This document shows, piece after piece, positions 35,564 through 44,821 of a stretch of 64,000 nt of DNA. The position numbers were made by a program, and so were the translations under genes. The stretch is from Opitutaceae bacterium (GTDB lineage: Bacteria > Verrucomicrobiota > Verrucomicrobiia > Opitutales > Opitutaceae): positions 1-64,000 of the forward strand of contig JABTUS010000003.1 of NCBI GenBank assembly GCA_015075305.1, written 5' to 3'. The first letter of the stretch is position 1, and each line of letters opens with the position of its first letter. A model generated the notes under the pieces. It made no database searches. It saw only the letters and a list, made by a program, of their open reading frames with translations, and was not told where the DNA came from.

Positions 35564-35725
35564 AAGGGCAGCGATTGCAAACTTGGTTGAAATTGTTCGG
35601 CTGGGAATTTTCCGCGAGAGGCGGATGGGTAGTTCATCAGGAGCCTTCCCGCTTGTGGACGTTACGGGCTGGGGGTTTTAGCGTTGATGAATATCGAAAA
35701 CGGACAGAAGCATATTAAAAGCAAA

Positions 35726-35761
35726 TGATACGCGTGTTGGGATAATAAATTTGGTGTATCA
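35726..35761. promoter_or_regulatory. Inverted repeat over the antitoxin start, possible operator
   Basis: TGATAC (35726-35731) and GTATCA (35756-35761) are inverted repeats 24 bp apart, with the second arm touching the ATG of the antitoxin gene. The region is clearly more AT-rich than its neighbours. Phd/YefM antitoxins usually bind such palindromes and repress their own promoter; this use here is inference. Confidence 0.45.
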
Positions 35762-36000
35762 TGAAAAAAGCCACGGTAGCGGATTTAAGAAACAACTTTC
35801 GTCGTCTTGCTTCATGTATTGAGCATGGCGAGACGGTTCAGATTACAAGAAGGGGCTGGCCGTTCGCCCGCCTGAGCCCTGAATCCACGGTTTCGGACGA
35901 GCGGAACGTGCCTAAAGTCGACTTCATGGCTCAATTGCGAGAAATCTGGGGCGAGCGCACGTTTTCGGAAGCGGAAATCCGCGCGATGCGCGAAATCTGA
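35761..36000 (+). CDS. Phd/YefM-type antitoxin, orphan
   Basis: 79 residues. The N-terminus MKKATVADLRNNFRRLASCIEHGETVQITRRGWPFARL is the DNA-binding and dimer part of the Phd/YefM family. The C-terminal toxin-binding tail (VDFMAQLREIWGERTFSEAEIRAMREI) stops earlier than in close family members, which usually continue past this helix. No PIN-domain or other toxin follows: only 28 bp separate it from the stop of the convergent Sel1 gene. The locus is probably a remnant. Confidence 0.8.
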   Translation: MKKATVADLRNNFRRLASCIEHGETVQITRRGWPFARLSPESTVSDERNVPKVDFMAQLREIWGERTFSEAEIRAMREI

Positions 36001-36028
36001 CTGGAAAGGTTGTCTACCAACAAAAGTG

Positions 36029-36886
36029 TCAGCGGCCGGGACTGATCGGGGGCGGTGGGATGGCGATTGCTTTGACCGCGCTTTCGCGATCCATGGGAAC
36101 GGATGAAACGGGATTTGTTCCGGAAGGCGGTGGCGGCAATGGAGCGGGAGCTCGCGACGGTCCGGGAGTCGGTGTGACCTGGGGCGGAGGGGAGTCGGGC
36201 AGAAAACTGACCACGGATCCCTTTGCCAGCTCCGCCTGGATTTCCGGGGCGCGCTTGAGGGCCTTTTCGATGAGATCGGTGCGCTTCATCTTTACCAGGC
36301 GTTCTCGCAGGAGCGTTTCACCCTGGCTGTCGACTCCAGCCTTTGTCGCGAGGATCAACCAGGCCAGTCCTTCCATGTAGTCGCGGCGAACGCCGCGACC
36401 GCTGGCATACGATGCACCCAGATTGTAGAATGCCTCCGGAACACCGCCGGCTGCCGCAGCGCGAAAGTAAGAGAGCGACCTGGTCTGATCGGATTTTACT
36501 CCTGTCCCTTCGCCATAAGCTTTGCCAAGGCTGAAGGCGGCGGAGGCAATCCCGGCCCTGGCGGCTTTCTGGAGCAATTCGAGCCCCTGGGGAATGTCCT
36601 GCGACGTGTGCTCGCCCTTCAGTTTGAATTCTCCAAGCGCAGCCCATGCACGAGGGTTGTCCTTCGCTGCCGCCGCTTCGAGTTCCTTGATGTCCGACCA
36701 GGAGCCTCCTCCCCCCGTTGTGGAGAGCAATACCGGCCTTGACTCTTCCGGCTCACGCTGGCGTCGGGCGAAGCCTGCGGCCACTGTGGCGAGAACGAGA
36801 GTTGATGCGACACCCATGCGCAGCTGCCCCAGCCATCGCCGAGAAGGAGTATCCGTGGCGACGAATTTCATGGGTGCAATGTCCAT
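36029..36886 (-). CDS. Sel1-repeat protein with membrane anchor
   Basis: About 285 residues from the ATG at 36886; a start at 36964 would overlap recA and an ATG at 36871 is also possible. One membrane helix near the N-terminus (LRMGVASTLVLATVAAGFA) is followed by three or four Sel1-type helical repeats (AWAALGEFKLKGEHTSQDI, AAFSLGKAYGEGTGVKSDQ, AFYNLGASYASGRGVRRDY). A Pro-rich tail ends it. Sel1 repeats mediate protein contacts; the partner is unknown. It follows recA by about 60 bp. Confidence 0.8.
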   Translation of the reverse strand: MDIAPMKFVATDTPSRRWLGQLRMGVASTLVLATVAAGFARRQREPEESRPVLLSTTGGGGSWSDIKELEAAAAKDNPRAWAALGEFKLKGEHTSQDIPQGLELLQKAARAGIASAAFSLGKAYGEGTGVKSDQTRSLSYFRAAAAGGVPEAFYNLGASYASGRGVRRDYMEGLAWLILATKAGVDSQGETLLRERLVKMKRTDLIEKALKRAPEIQAELAKGSVVSFLPDSPPPQVTPTPGPSRAPAPLPPPPSGTNPVSSVPMDRESAVKAIAIPPPPISPGR

Positions 36887-36947
36887 GATTTGCCGATGCT
36901 GGTTCCCGCCGGATCGCATATTTTCAGGGCGTAGTTCCACTGAGTCC

Positions 36948-38042
36948 CTAGGCTTCGATGTCACCCGTCACGGAGGTGCCGCCTGTCACCGTAACTTTTG
37001 TCATGACTGCTGTCGCAATTTTTTCCGCCAGTTCTGGTTTTTCGCGAAGAGCCTGTTTGGCGGCGTCGCGACCCTGTCCCACCAGGCTGCCCTCGAAAGC
37101 AATCCATGCGCCTTTCTTTTCCAGGACCTTGTGTTCAAGTCCCAGATCCAGCAGCGAACCGAGCCGGGAAATACCCTCGTCGTACATGATGTCGAACTCC
37201 ACCTCGGTGAAGGGTGGCGCCACCTTGTTCTTGACCACCTTGATCTTGGTGCGATTGCCGATGACCCTGCCCTCGGCTGTCTTGATCTGGTCCTTGCGGC
37301 GGATGTCGATGCGAATGGAGGAGAAGAATTTCAATGCACGCCCGCCTGGTGTGGTTTCCGGATTGCCGAACATGACGCCGATTTTTTCGCGAATCTGGTT
37401 TGTGAAGATGCAGATGCACTTCGTCTTGCTGACGACCGCCGTCAGGCGTCGCATCGCCTGTGACATCAGCCGCGCCTGCGATCCCACGGTGGCATCTCCC
37501 ATCTGGCCGTCCAACTCCTGTTTCGAGATCAGCGCGGCGACAGAGTCGATGACGATGACATCAATCGCATTGGAGCGGATCAGCGTTTCCGCGATGTTGA
37601 GGGCATCCTCGCCTGAGTCAGGCTGCGAAACAAGCAGGTCGTCGAGGTTCACTCCCACCACCCGGGCATACTTCGGATCAAGCGCGTGCTCGACATCGAT
37701 GAACGCAGCCAGTCCTCCGCGCTTCTGGGCTTCCGCAATGACGCTCAGACAAAAGGTCGTCTTGCCGGAGGACTCCGGCCCGTAGATCTCCACGATGCGA
37801 CCGCGCGGCAGTCCGCCCACGCCGAGTGCGAGATCGATGGCGAGGGATCCCGTCGAAAGCGTATCCACCTTCATTTTCGAATTCTCGCCGAGGCGCATGA
37901 TCGATCCATCGCCGAATTGCTTCGTGATGGCGCTGATGGCCAGTTCAACGTTCCTGCGGGATTCGGCTGAGGCAACCGGGGCGCCCTGTGTGGCGGCAGC
38001 GGGTTGGGAAGAGGAGGCTTTTGATGGAGAAGCTTTTGACAT
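36948..38042 (-). CDS. recA: RecA recombinase
   Basis: 364 residues from the ATG at 38042 ([13 protein letters not shown]), which gives a Ser/Ala-rich N-terminal extension of about 25 residues before the conserved core; the frame is open further upstream but without similarity. Strand exchange and LexA cleavage protein. Walker A is GPESSGKT (88-95), with [15 protein letters not shown] and the L2-region motif [21 protein letters not shown]. The C-terminal domain includes [15 protein letters not shown]. Length is within the normal range. Confidence 0.97.
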   Translation of the reverse strand: MSKASPSKASSSQPAAATQGAPVASAESRRNVELAISAITKQFGDGSIMRLGENSKMKVDTLSTGSLAIDLALGVGGLPRGRIVEIYGPESSGKTTFCLSVIAEAQKRGGLAAFIDVEHALDPKYARVVGVNLDDLLVSQPDSGEDALNIAETLIRSNAIDVIVIDSVAALISKQELDGQMGDATVGSQARLMSQAMRRLTAVVSKTKCICIFTNQIREKIGVMFGNPETTPGGRALKFFSSIRIDIRRKDQIKTAEGRVIGNRTKIKVVKNKVAPPFTEVEFDIMYDEGISRLGSLLDLGLEHKVLEKKGAWIAFEGSLVGQGRDAAKQALREKPELAEKIATAVMTKVTVTGGTSVTGDIEA

Positions 38043-38234
38043 GTGTGTGTGTGAGTTGAAGTGAAGATCGGGGCGATGCAGTTGGCGCGGCGACGGCGGG
38101 TGCGCCCTGCCTTCGGGAAGACAGCGACCCGCTGTGCAAACCAAAACCTGAATCGGTGTCGCGCCGGGAAGCAAGGTTTGCGTGGCGGGAAAAAACGAAG
38201 CCCATCGGGCAATCTGACGAGTGCCCGGGTGCAA

Positions 38235-38951
38235 TTACAACGGGATGAATCGGTTGCGCCGTGAACCCGCTTGCCGGGTCAATGCGCCGCGGCGCTCCGC
38301 GGCCGGGCGCATGGGTGTGAGCCGGTATCCGGTTCGAGTGGGATTTGTGGCGCACTTCAATTGAAAGTCCTGCATCCGATGAAACAACGTGATCAGTTGC
38401 GCCGGATCAGCATACGTGTCGAGGCCGGCTGACGCCAGGGCGAGCAGCATTTCGTGCGTTGCCTCGAGTGTTGAGAGACAGCCCTCCTGCGGCTGTTGCT
38501 TGATCACGTAGCGGCTGACGGTCGTTTGCGCCTCGAACCCGATCCTGGGCAGCGCCTGCAGCGAGGGACTGAGCTTGAGCATTTTTCTTGCGCAACTCCA
38601 TGTCGCGTCGAGCACGAGCACCAGCAGCTTGCGACCGGCAAGGTCATCCGCTGTCAACTCTCCGCGTGAAACATTCACCGCGCTTCGCCCGGGATACAAC
38701 AGGGTGGGAAAGAAACCGGGATCCTCAAGCAGCGCCTGCACACGCGGATGCCGGTCGAATTCAACGCCCATGACGATCTCGCTGTGTTTGATCGCGAGGT
38801 GAGTGAGGCGGCCGGTCGACGCTTTCTCCTGCTTGAATTCCTTCGGATGCATCAGGAAGACGAAATGAGTCCGCGTTTCCATGGGTGTGATGGATGCACA
38901 CCAGCAATGGGCCTTCGGCCAGAAGCATCGATAGCAGGTTTCTCGGCTCAT
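38235..38951 (-). CDS. DTW-domain protein, tRNA-uridine aminocarboxypropyltransferase type
   Basis: 238 residues from the ATG at 38951 (MSRETCYRCFWPKAHCWC). The zinc-type cysteines CYRC and HCWC open the protein. The family motif D-x-T-W appears as LDATWSCARKM. DTW enzymes such as TapT/TuaA install acp3U on tRNA using SAM. VFLMHPKEFKQEKASTGRL and the C-terminal LEATHEMLLAL are also usual. It is separated from recA by a 192-bp gap. Confidence 0.88.
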   Translation of the reverse strand: MSRETCYRCFWPKAHCWCASITPMETRTHFVFLMHPKEFKQEKASTGRLTHLAIKHSEIVMGVEFDRHPRVQALLEDPGFFPTLLYPGRSAVNVSRGELTADDLAGRKLLVLVLDATWSCARKMLKLSPSLQALPRIGFEAQTTVSRYVIKQQPQEGCLSTLEATHEMLLALASAGLDTYADPAQLITLFHRMQDFQLKCATNPTRTGYRLTPMRPAAERRGALTRQAGSRRNRFIPL

Positions 38952-39082
38952 CGTGATTTGGTTGGGGAATGATGGACGGCTGTGATCACAAGCCAAGCCC
39001 TTCGCTCCGGATTTCTGGCCTATCAAGAAAGCGATCCAGCTTCATGCATCCCTCCACTCTTGAGTCGCACTCCTGCGGGTGA

Positions 39083-41896
39083 ATGGTCAAGTTTCGGGGA
39101 TTGCTTCCCTGTCGCCGCATTTTTCTCTCGCCCGCAGCCGATTCTGAGTCTGGTCCCATCGCTGGAACGGGCGGAACGTCAGAGCCGGCAATCGAAGAAT
39201 CGCCGATCCCGGTTCCAAGAAAGCGCTGGAGAAACTATCGTATCGACAAAGCTTCAGGGGGTGCCGGCACGAAATTGTTTCATGGACTGGACATGACCTC
39301 CTCGGAAGCTGTGATCATTCAGGCCATTGGGCTTGATGATCCGGCAATCACCAGCCGCCGTCTGGTTTGGGCCAGGCTGCTCGAAATGGTTTGTCCGCCA
39401 GGATTCAAGCTGCCGCTGGTGGAGGCTCATGAGGCGGATGGTGTGCGGCATGAAGTCGTGCGAGCGCCTTCGGGCATCCCATTGCAGGCGTGGGCGGCCA
39501 CCCCGGAGGGATCTTCAGCGTCAGTCGTACCCCTGGTGCGGGATTTGGCGTCTGTTGTTGAAGTGCTGAACAAGGCGGATCTTGTGCACCTCAATATCAA
39601 GCCAGAGAGCGTTTATGTATCGATGGGGGCGGACGGACCGGAATTTTCGATCACCGGGCTTGAGAATGCGACACGGATGACGACCAACGAGCCCTTGTCC
39701 CACGATGTCGACCTTTTCCATGATCCGCCCGAATCGCTGTCGTCACCGTTGATGACATCGGGTGCTGCGCTTGCGAAATGGGACTGGTGGTCGCTGGGGC
39801 GCATTGTCCAGGAGGTCGTGTTGGGCAGGCACGTTTACGACCTTGTTCTCAAGCAGGTCTCCCGGCCACTGACGGAAGAGAACCGGAAGAATCTTCGAAT
39901 CTTCCTTTCCGAGAGTCCCCGGGGAAAGATATCCGCGGGTGCCACGGAACTGATGACGGACGCTTCAACATCCGTTCTTTCCCTCCTGCGCGGATTGCTG
40001 ACAACAGCGGTGTCAGATCGCTGGGGTGCGTCGGAGATTCGGCAATGGCTCCAGGCGCAGGCGGGGCCGACACAGGACGACAAGCCGGTGGTGGAAGAGC
40101 CTTTTTCCTGGAAGGGCCGGGTCATGACACTTCGTGAAGCGGCTGAATACTTCACCCTCGAGGAGAACTGGAAGGAGGGTGAATCACAGTTCTTTCCTGA
40201 GCCCGAAGATTCCGAGACGCTGATTCATTACCTGAGGAGGCATCAAACGCGCCGTGGGGATGCGGAACGCATCGGCGCAGTCCTTGCGATCATGGACCAA
40301 CCCTCGTGGCAGGAGGTTCCGGTGACCGCGCGGCGCACGGCTCTCACGGCTGCTGCGTGGGTGGCTGCGGCCGGCTCCGATGCGCATGCCTCGCTTCGGC
40401 TCATGGGACGTGGTGTTGACTGGCAGGGCCTTCAGGCGACCTTTCGAGCCAACCCAACTGGTGAGTCCGCACCGCTCTTCCATGCGTTGATCGCACCCGG
40501 CTACATCGCTCTTGTTGAAGGGCTCGATGCGGCGACGGCACAGTCCTTGAAGCGCCTTTCCGGAAGCGTGACGGATGCGTTCCAAACCGGCTATCGCACG
40601 GGCTTCATCTCGCGGGAGGCGATGGACGAGCATGTGCAGATATTTGCCCTCGCGCTTGAATCCGGAATGGAGCTTGAGAACCACGTCAAACGCCTGCGCG
40701 GTCGCTTTGCGAGTCACAAGGACGCCGAACTGGCGGGCATTCTGGCGAACCCCAAACCCGAACGCTGGATGCTCGTCCTGCTGGCCTACATTGGCGAGCA
40801 TCCGGATGGATCCGGATTCATCACTCACGCCGACCAGAATCTGGAAACGTTCCGCCGGTTGAACGGGGAAGCGGAGCTCGTCACGACCATTCTCTTCTGG
40901 AAGAGGCTTGCGCAGGCCTTGAATACGGGGCCGCTCATATTTCCTCCCTGGTGGATATTTGGACTCTTCTGGGGTGTGCTTGGCGCGCTCGTGATCAAGT
41001 TCAGCGGAGACTGGATGCCCGTGGCCGGCGTTGTTGCGGCCATCCTTGGACTGCGCCTGCTGAGTCACGCCTTCATCCGCAGGCAGGTGCGCCGCCATGG
41101 CCGCACCGCGGAGTACTGGCGGTGGACCGATCACTCCGTCCGCTGCCGCCGTGAGATTGAACGCCTCAAGGGATCCCTGTCGCACCCGCTGGAGGCTTCG
41201 CCGCGCGCCCGGCTTGAGGAGATCGCGCGCCGCGTATCCGAACTGCAACTACAACCTCCGCCCAGCCCGCCGCCGGCTCCGCCGGGAGTCGCGCTGCTCT
41301 GGTCCGGCTCGGGCATCAGCGTCCTTGGAGCGCTGGGCCTCGTCGCCTCCATTGCGCACCCCCTGCTGAGGAACAGCGCCGTCGATGCCGCTCGGGAAAT
41401 CCCCGCTGCCGCCGCGGACGGCACGCATGCGGCCGGGCCCGTTGCGGAAGCACCGGCGTTTTTCGAGCCGCCGCCCGGATCTCCCCCGGGACTGTACGAG
41501 GCCTTCGATGATGGCTTCGGACGGCAGCTGCGTGGACCTCTGACAACCTGGGATGTGCCATCAACCGCGGTCGGCGAACCGTTGGTGCTTCAGTCCGAAG
41601 TCCGGGCGGATCCGGAGCAGGTCGCCTATGCGCTGATTGCCGGTGAACTCCTGCTCAAACCCTATCCCAGCCGCGGCGTGAGCGCGCTTCTGGCGGTGAG
41701 GGTGCCGGCGCACGGCCGCGTGGCGCTCATGCTCTATGACGGCCAGACACGGAGGCTTGCGAGTCGCGACGTCTTCATTGTCGATTCCCCGCCGCTGCCG
41801 CGCACCTGGCATCGCCTTGCCGGAAGGAATGTCGTCTACCTGGGAGTGCCTGACTCGCTTGCCGCGGAACTCGGCGCCGGTGAGCGGAGACACTGA
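39083..41896 (+). CDS. Membrane-anchored Ser/Thr pseudokinase-like protein
   Basis: 937 residues. Residues ~50-310 look like a protein-kinase fold whose catalytic residues are lost: the ATP-loop region is GGAGTKLFHGLD, the usual VAIK is replaced by VIIQ, the HRDLKPEN loop by HLNIKPESV (169-177, Asp to Asn), and DFG by ITGLEN (190-195). The structural WSLG helix (WDWWSLGRIVQEVVLG, 232-247) is kept. A helical region follows, then two or three membrane helices at ~614-660 and one at ~735-760, and a C-terminal ~160-residue extracytoplasmic domain. Likely a scaffold or sensor. The start is uncertain; a shorter form would begin at 39293. Confidence 0.75.
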   Translation: MVKFRGLLPCRRIFLSPAADSESGPIAGTGGTSEPAIEESPIPVPRKRWRNYRIDKASGGAGTKLFHGLDMTSSEAVIIQAIGLDDPAITSRRLVWARLLEMVCPPGFKLPLVEAHEADGVRHEVVRAPSGIPLQAWAATPEGSSASVVPLVRDLASVVEVLNKADLVHLNIKPESVYVSMGADGPEFSITGLENATRMTTNEPLSHDVDLFHDPPESLSSPLMTSGAALAKWDWWSLGRIVQEVVLGRHVYDLVLKQVSRPLTEENRKNLRIFLSESPRGKISAGATELMTDASTSVLSLLRGLLTTAVSDRWGASEIRQWLQAQAGPTQDDKPVVEEPFSWKGRVMTLREAAEYFTLEENWKEGESQFFPEPEDSETLIHYLRRHQTRRGDAERIGAVLAIMDQPSWQEVPVTARRTALTAAAWVAAAGSDAHASLRLMGRGVDWQGLQATFRANPTGESAPLFHALIAPGYIALVEGLDAATAQSLKRLSGSVTDAFQTGYRTGFISREAMDEHVQIFALALESGMELENHVKRLRGRFASHKDAELAGILANPKPERWMLVLLAYIGEHPDGSGFITHADQNLETFRRLNGEAELVTTILFWKRLAQALNTGPLIFPPWWIFGLFWGVLGALVIKFSGDWMPVAGVVAAILGLRLLSHAFIRRQVRRHGRTAEYWRWTDHSVRCRREIERLKGSLSHPLEASPRARLEEIARRVSELQLQPPPSPPPAPPGVALLWSGSGISVLGALGLVASIAHPLLRNSAVDAAREIPAAAADGTHAAGPVAEAPAFFEPPPGSPPGLYEAFDDGFGRQLRGPLTTWDVPSTAVGEPLVLQSEVRADPEQVAYALIAGELLLKPYPSRGVSALLAVRVPAHGRVALMLYDGQTRRLASRDVFIVDSPPLPRTWHRLAGRNVVYLGVPDSLAAELGAGERRH

Positions 41897-41931
41897 TGAC
41901 GTGCGCGCGTGCGTTGCCCGCGACAGTGGCG

Positions 41932-43152
41932 TCACAGTGAAAGCCAGGCCACGCCGATCGCGAGCGTCAGGACCGCGATCGCGGTTCCAGCCTTCAGGTA
42001 TTCGACAAAGGAGAGCTGGACGCCCCGTTTTCCCGCGATTTCAGCGACAATCAGGTTGGCGACTGAGCCGAGCAGGGTGAGATTGCCTGCCAGCGTTGTG
42101 GCCATGGCGAGCGTGAGCCACGCCGTGTGGGGTTCGCCCAGGGTTGGCACGATCGGACGGAACAGCATCACGGCCGGAACGTTTGAAACGAGGTTGCTGA
42201 GAACGACCGATGCGGCGGTGAGCGGCAGCGGCCCGCCGTCCATCAGCGGAGCCAGCGCATCGAACAACAGTCGCCCGAGTCCGGAGGACGCTATCGCCCC
42301 GGTGACGACAAAGAGGCTGCTGAAGAAGACGAGCAGCCCCCAGTCGATGTCCTGAAACACCCGTTCGGGCTCGGTGCGTCGCGTGATCATGAGCAGGGAG
42401 GCGGCGATGGCCGCGGACAGGGGAACCGCGACTCCGGCAACGAGAGCCACGATGAGAACAGCCGAGGCGAGGAGCGATTTGCGAAGCAGAGATGGCTGGA
42501 CGGAGGTATCGACTGACGCTTCCGCGCGCAGCTTCTCGGAGCGGAATTCGGTTCGGTAAACCACCACAAGAACAATCCATGCAACCACCAGTCCAGCCAT
42601 TCCGACCGGCGCGAGCGAGCGTGTGAAATCGGCAAAGCCGATGCCCGAGGAGATACCCACCAGCATGTTCTGTGGATTGCCCGTGATTGTTCCGACCGAT
42701 CCGATGTTTGCCGCCGTGACGAGAGCCACCAGGTAAGGCAGGGGATTGCGCTTGAGCGCGAGGGTGACGTCGAGAATCAGCGGCGTGAAAACGAGCACGA
42801 TGGTGTCGTTGAGAAATATTGCTGAAAAGAAACCCGAGACGGCAATTGTCAGGGCCAGCAGTTGCCGCGGCGTTCGTGCGATCCTGACCACATGTGAGGT
42901 GACCAACTGGAAAAAACCGGCCATGCGCAGGTTGACATTCAGGACCATCATTCCGAAGAGCAGAATGACCGTATTCCAATCGATCGCCGCGTAGGCCTGC
43001 TCGAGGCTCAGGGCTCCAAACGCGACCATCCCGGTGGCGCCGACCATGGCGATTGTCGCCCGGTTCATTTTCAGCGCCGGGTAGCGTCCGATCGCGACGC
43101 CCACCAATGTGATGACCGCCAGGGAGGCCGTGATGTATTCGCGAAAATTCAT
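41932..43152 (-). CDS. ArsB/NhaD (ion transporter superfamily) permease
   Basis: 406 residues from the ATG at 43152 (MNFREYITASLAV). About eleven membrane helices, with two inverted halves. Family signatures: FFSAIFLNDTIVLVFTPLI, NIGSVGTITGNPQNMLVG in the first half and NLVSNVPAVMLF with GNLTLLGSVANLIV in the second. This pattern occurs in arsenite, sodium/proton and dicarboxylate carriers of the superfamily. The substrate cannot be told, and no arsenic genes are nearby. Confidence 0.85.
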   Translation of the reverse strand: MNFREYITASLAVITLVGVAIGRYPALKMNRATIAMVGATGMVAFGALSLEQAYAAIDWNTVILLFGMMVLNVNLRMAGFFQLVTSHVVRIARTPRQLLALTIAVSGFFSAIFLNDTIVLVFTPLILDVTLALKRNPLPYLVALVTAANIGSVGTITGNPQNMLVGISSGIGFADFTRSLAPVGMAGLVVAWIVLVVVYRTEFRSEKLRAEASVDTSVQPSLLRKSLLASAVLIVALVAGVAVPLSAAIAASLLMITRRTEPERVFQDIDWGLLVFFSSLFVVTGAIASSGLGRLLFDALAPLMDGGPLPLTAASVVLSNLVSNVPAVMLFRPIVPTLGEPHTAWLTLAMATTLAGNLTLLGSVANLIVAEIAGKRGVQLSFVEYLKAGTAIAVLTLAIGVAWLSL

Positions 43153-43184
43153 GTCGAAGGCATAAGCGCCCTTCTTTCCGATGA

Positions 43185-44159
43185 CTACGGCCGGTAGTAG
43201 TCGCGATACCACTTTACGAAGGCCCGCAGGCCCTCCTCCAAGGAGACCTTGGGCGAATACCCCATGGCTGCGCCGATCCTGTCCAGGCTCGCGCAGGTCT
43301 CGGGCACGTCGGCCGGCTGGGGCGGAAGCAGATTCAAACTCGCCGGCCTGCCGATGACGGAGGCCATCATGTCCACAAAAAGTCGAAGCTCCACAGGGCG
43401 ATTGTGGCCAAGATTGAAAATCTGAAACGAGGGCCGCGTGCGCTGGAGTGGGGGGTAGAGCAGGACCTTCATGACACCATCAACGATGTCGTCCACATAG
43501 GTGAAGTCGCGCCGGTATTTTCCCGCGCCGAACAGGTCGATGGGTTTTCCGGCGAAAATCCTTTCCGCGAAGAGTGTGGGGGCTGTGTCTGGCCGCCCCC
43601 AGGGACCATAGACGTTGAAGAAGCGAAGTCCGGTGAGATTCAATCCGTGAAGATGCGCGTAGCTGTGAGCCATCACCTCGTTGCTCTTCTTGGTGGCGCC
43701 ATAGAACGAGAGCGGCCGGCTCGTGTCGCCGTCCTCGACAAAGGGAGTGGCGGCCGTCGCACCGTAAACGCTGCTGGAGGAGGCGAAGACCAGGTGCCTC
43801 GGAGGCTGCATGCGCGCGGCTTCGAGCATGTTGAAGAAACCGATCAAGTTGCTCTGAACGTAGGCGGCGGGGTGGTCGACGCTGTAGCGGACATTGGCCT
43901 GAGCGCCCAGATGGACGACGTAGTCTGGCTTCAGGTGATTCCAAAGCCCCTGCAATCTGGCGGCATCCGAAAAATCGAGTTGGATGAAACGAAAGTCCTC
44001 CCGCAGGGACAGATCGGCGATTCGGGCCCGCTTGAGATCGACGGAATAGTAGTCGCTCAGATTGTCGATGCCGACAACCTCGCACTTTCGCGAGTCGGCC
44101 AGGCGCCTGGCGACGTGGTAACCGATGAAGCCGGCGGCACCGGTCACAAGAACTTTCAT
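43185..44159 (-). CDS. NAD-dependent sugar epimerase, UDP-glucuronate 4-epimerase-like
   Basis: 324 residues. Extended SDR fold: TGAAGFIG (6-13) binds NAD, SSSSVYG carries the active-site Ser, and YGATKKSNE the Tyr/Lys pair. GLRFFNVYGPWGRPD matches UDP-glucuronate/galacturonate 4-epimerases closely. Such an enzyme makes UDP-galacturonate for envelope polysaccharide. It follows the transporter start by 33 bp on the same strand, but functional linkage is not obvious. Confidence 0.88.
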   Translation of the reverse strand: MKVLVTGAAGFIGYHVARRLADSRKCEVVGIDNLSDYYSVDLKRARIADLSLREDFRFIQLDFSDAARLQGLWNHLKPDYVVHLGAQANVRYSVDHPAAYVQSNLIGFFNMLEAARMQPPRHLVFASSSSVYGATAATPFVEDGDTSRPLSFYGATKKSNEVMAHSYAHLHGLNLTGLRFFNVYGPWGRPDTAPTLFAERIFAGKPIDLFGAGKYRRDFTYVDDIVDGVMKVLLYPPLQRTRPSFQIFNLGHNRPVELRLFVDMMASVIGRPASLNLLPPQPADVPETCASLDRIGAAMGYSPKVSLEEGLRAFVKWYRDYYRP

Positions 44160-44275
44160 CCCGTGCGGTTTACGGCAAACAGCATGAACCGGCTAGAGGA
44201 AAAGCGTGCGACGCAAGGGCTGCCGATGCGATTGAGCGGTGCTGAAGGAAATTTCACGACTTTGTAAACTTCCGC

Positions 44276-44304
44276 TTGATCCTGGAATTCCATCTCTACT
44301 ATGT
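44276..44304 (+). promoter_or_regulatory. Candidate promoter upstream of the glutaredoxin gene
   Basis: TTGATC (44276-44281) is followed after 17 bp by CTATGT (44299-44304), with TACTAT (44297-44302) as an alternative -10 at 15-bp spacing. It lies about 35 bp before the ATG at 44339. The -10 match is weak. Confidence 0.35.
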
Positions 44305-44338
44305 TGCTTCGTTTTTGTAAGCACGCACCGTTCGTTTC

Positions 44339-44674
44339 ATGAAGATCAAAGCCTATCTCAAGCCCCACTGTGGGTGGTCCAATGGCGTGCGTGCCATAAT
44401 GCGGAAGTACGACCTTTCGTTTGAGGACTTGGACATCATCAACAACCGTGCGCTGTATGCGGAGATGGTCCAGAAGTCCGGCCAGCCCCTCTCTCCATGC
44501 GTGGAGATTGACGGTGTGATGCTTGCGGATATTTCAGGAGAAGAAGTGGAAAACTATCTCCTTTCAAATCAACTGGTTTCGCCAACGGGCCGTTCCGTCG
44601 ACACTGTGACCAACTCGGGTTGCAGCGACGAGGAACATGCGAAAATGGCCCCCAAAACGATCCGCTTCTTCTAA
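44339..44674 (+). CDS. Glutaredoxin-like protein with CGWS active site
   Basis: 111 residues. N-terminal thioredoxin-fold: MKIKAYLKPHCGWSNGVRAIM, with a single active-site Cys11 in CGWS, a variant of the CGFS monothiol type. The cis-Pro motif reads LSPCVEIDGVML. The C-terminal ~30 residues have one further Cys (SGCSDEEH). It is placed just upstream of glutamate synthase but is followed by a strong terminator, so it is probably transcribed separately. A role in Fe-S or redox maintenance is inference. Confidence 0.85.
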   Translation: MKIKAYLKPHCGWSNGVRAIMRKYDLSFEDLDIINNRALYAEMVQKSGQPLSPCVEIDGVMLADISGEEVENYLLSNQLVSPTGRSVDTVTNSGCSDEEHAKMAPKTIRFF

Positions 44675-44703
44675 TCGCGAACGCTCACCCGCATCAATTT
44701 TCC

Positions 44704-44743
44704 GGGCCGGCATCGCGAAATCCGCGTAACCGGCCCTTTTTTT
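44704..44743 (+). terminator. Intrinsic terminator after the glutaredoxin gene
   Basis: Stem GGGCCGG (44704-44710) / CCGGCCC (44730-44736) with an internal CGCG/CGCG pairing in the loop, followed by seven T residues (44737-44743). It lies 30 bp after the glutaredoxin stop and about 80 bp before gltB. Confidence 0.9.
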
Positions 44744-44821
44744 GCTCTACTGCCAGCGACATGGAGTCCTCTTCGTTCAACTTCCGCCAGACACACGGCA
44801 TCTTCACCGGCTTTTCCTGAA

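Noticed and set aside
35527-35718. Small frame after the solitary sulfatase
   Set aside because: Begins within the sulfatase gene in another frame and has no recognised content.
36001-36028. Remnant of a PIN toxin after the orphan antitoxin
   Set aside because: A few codons could be read as the start of a toxin, but the stretch is too short to support this.
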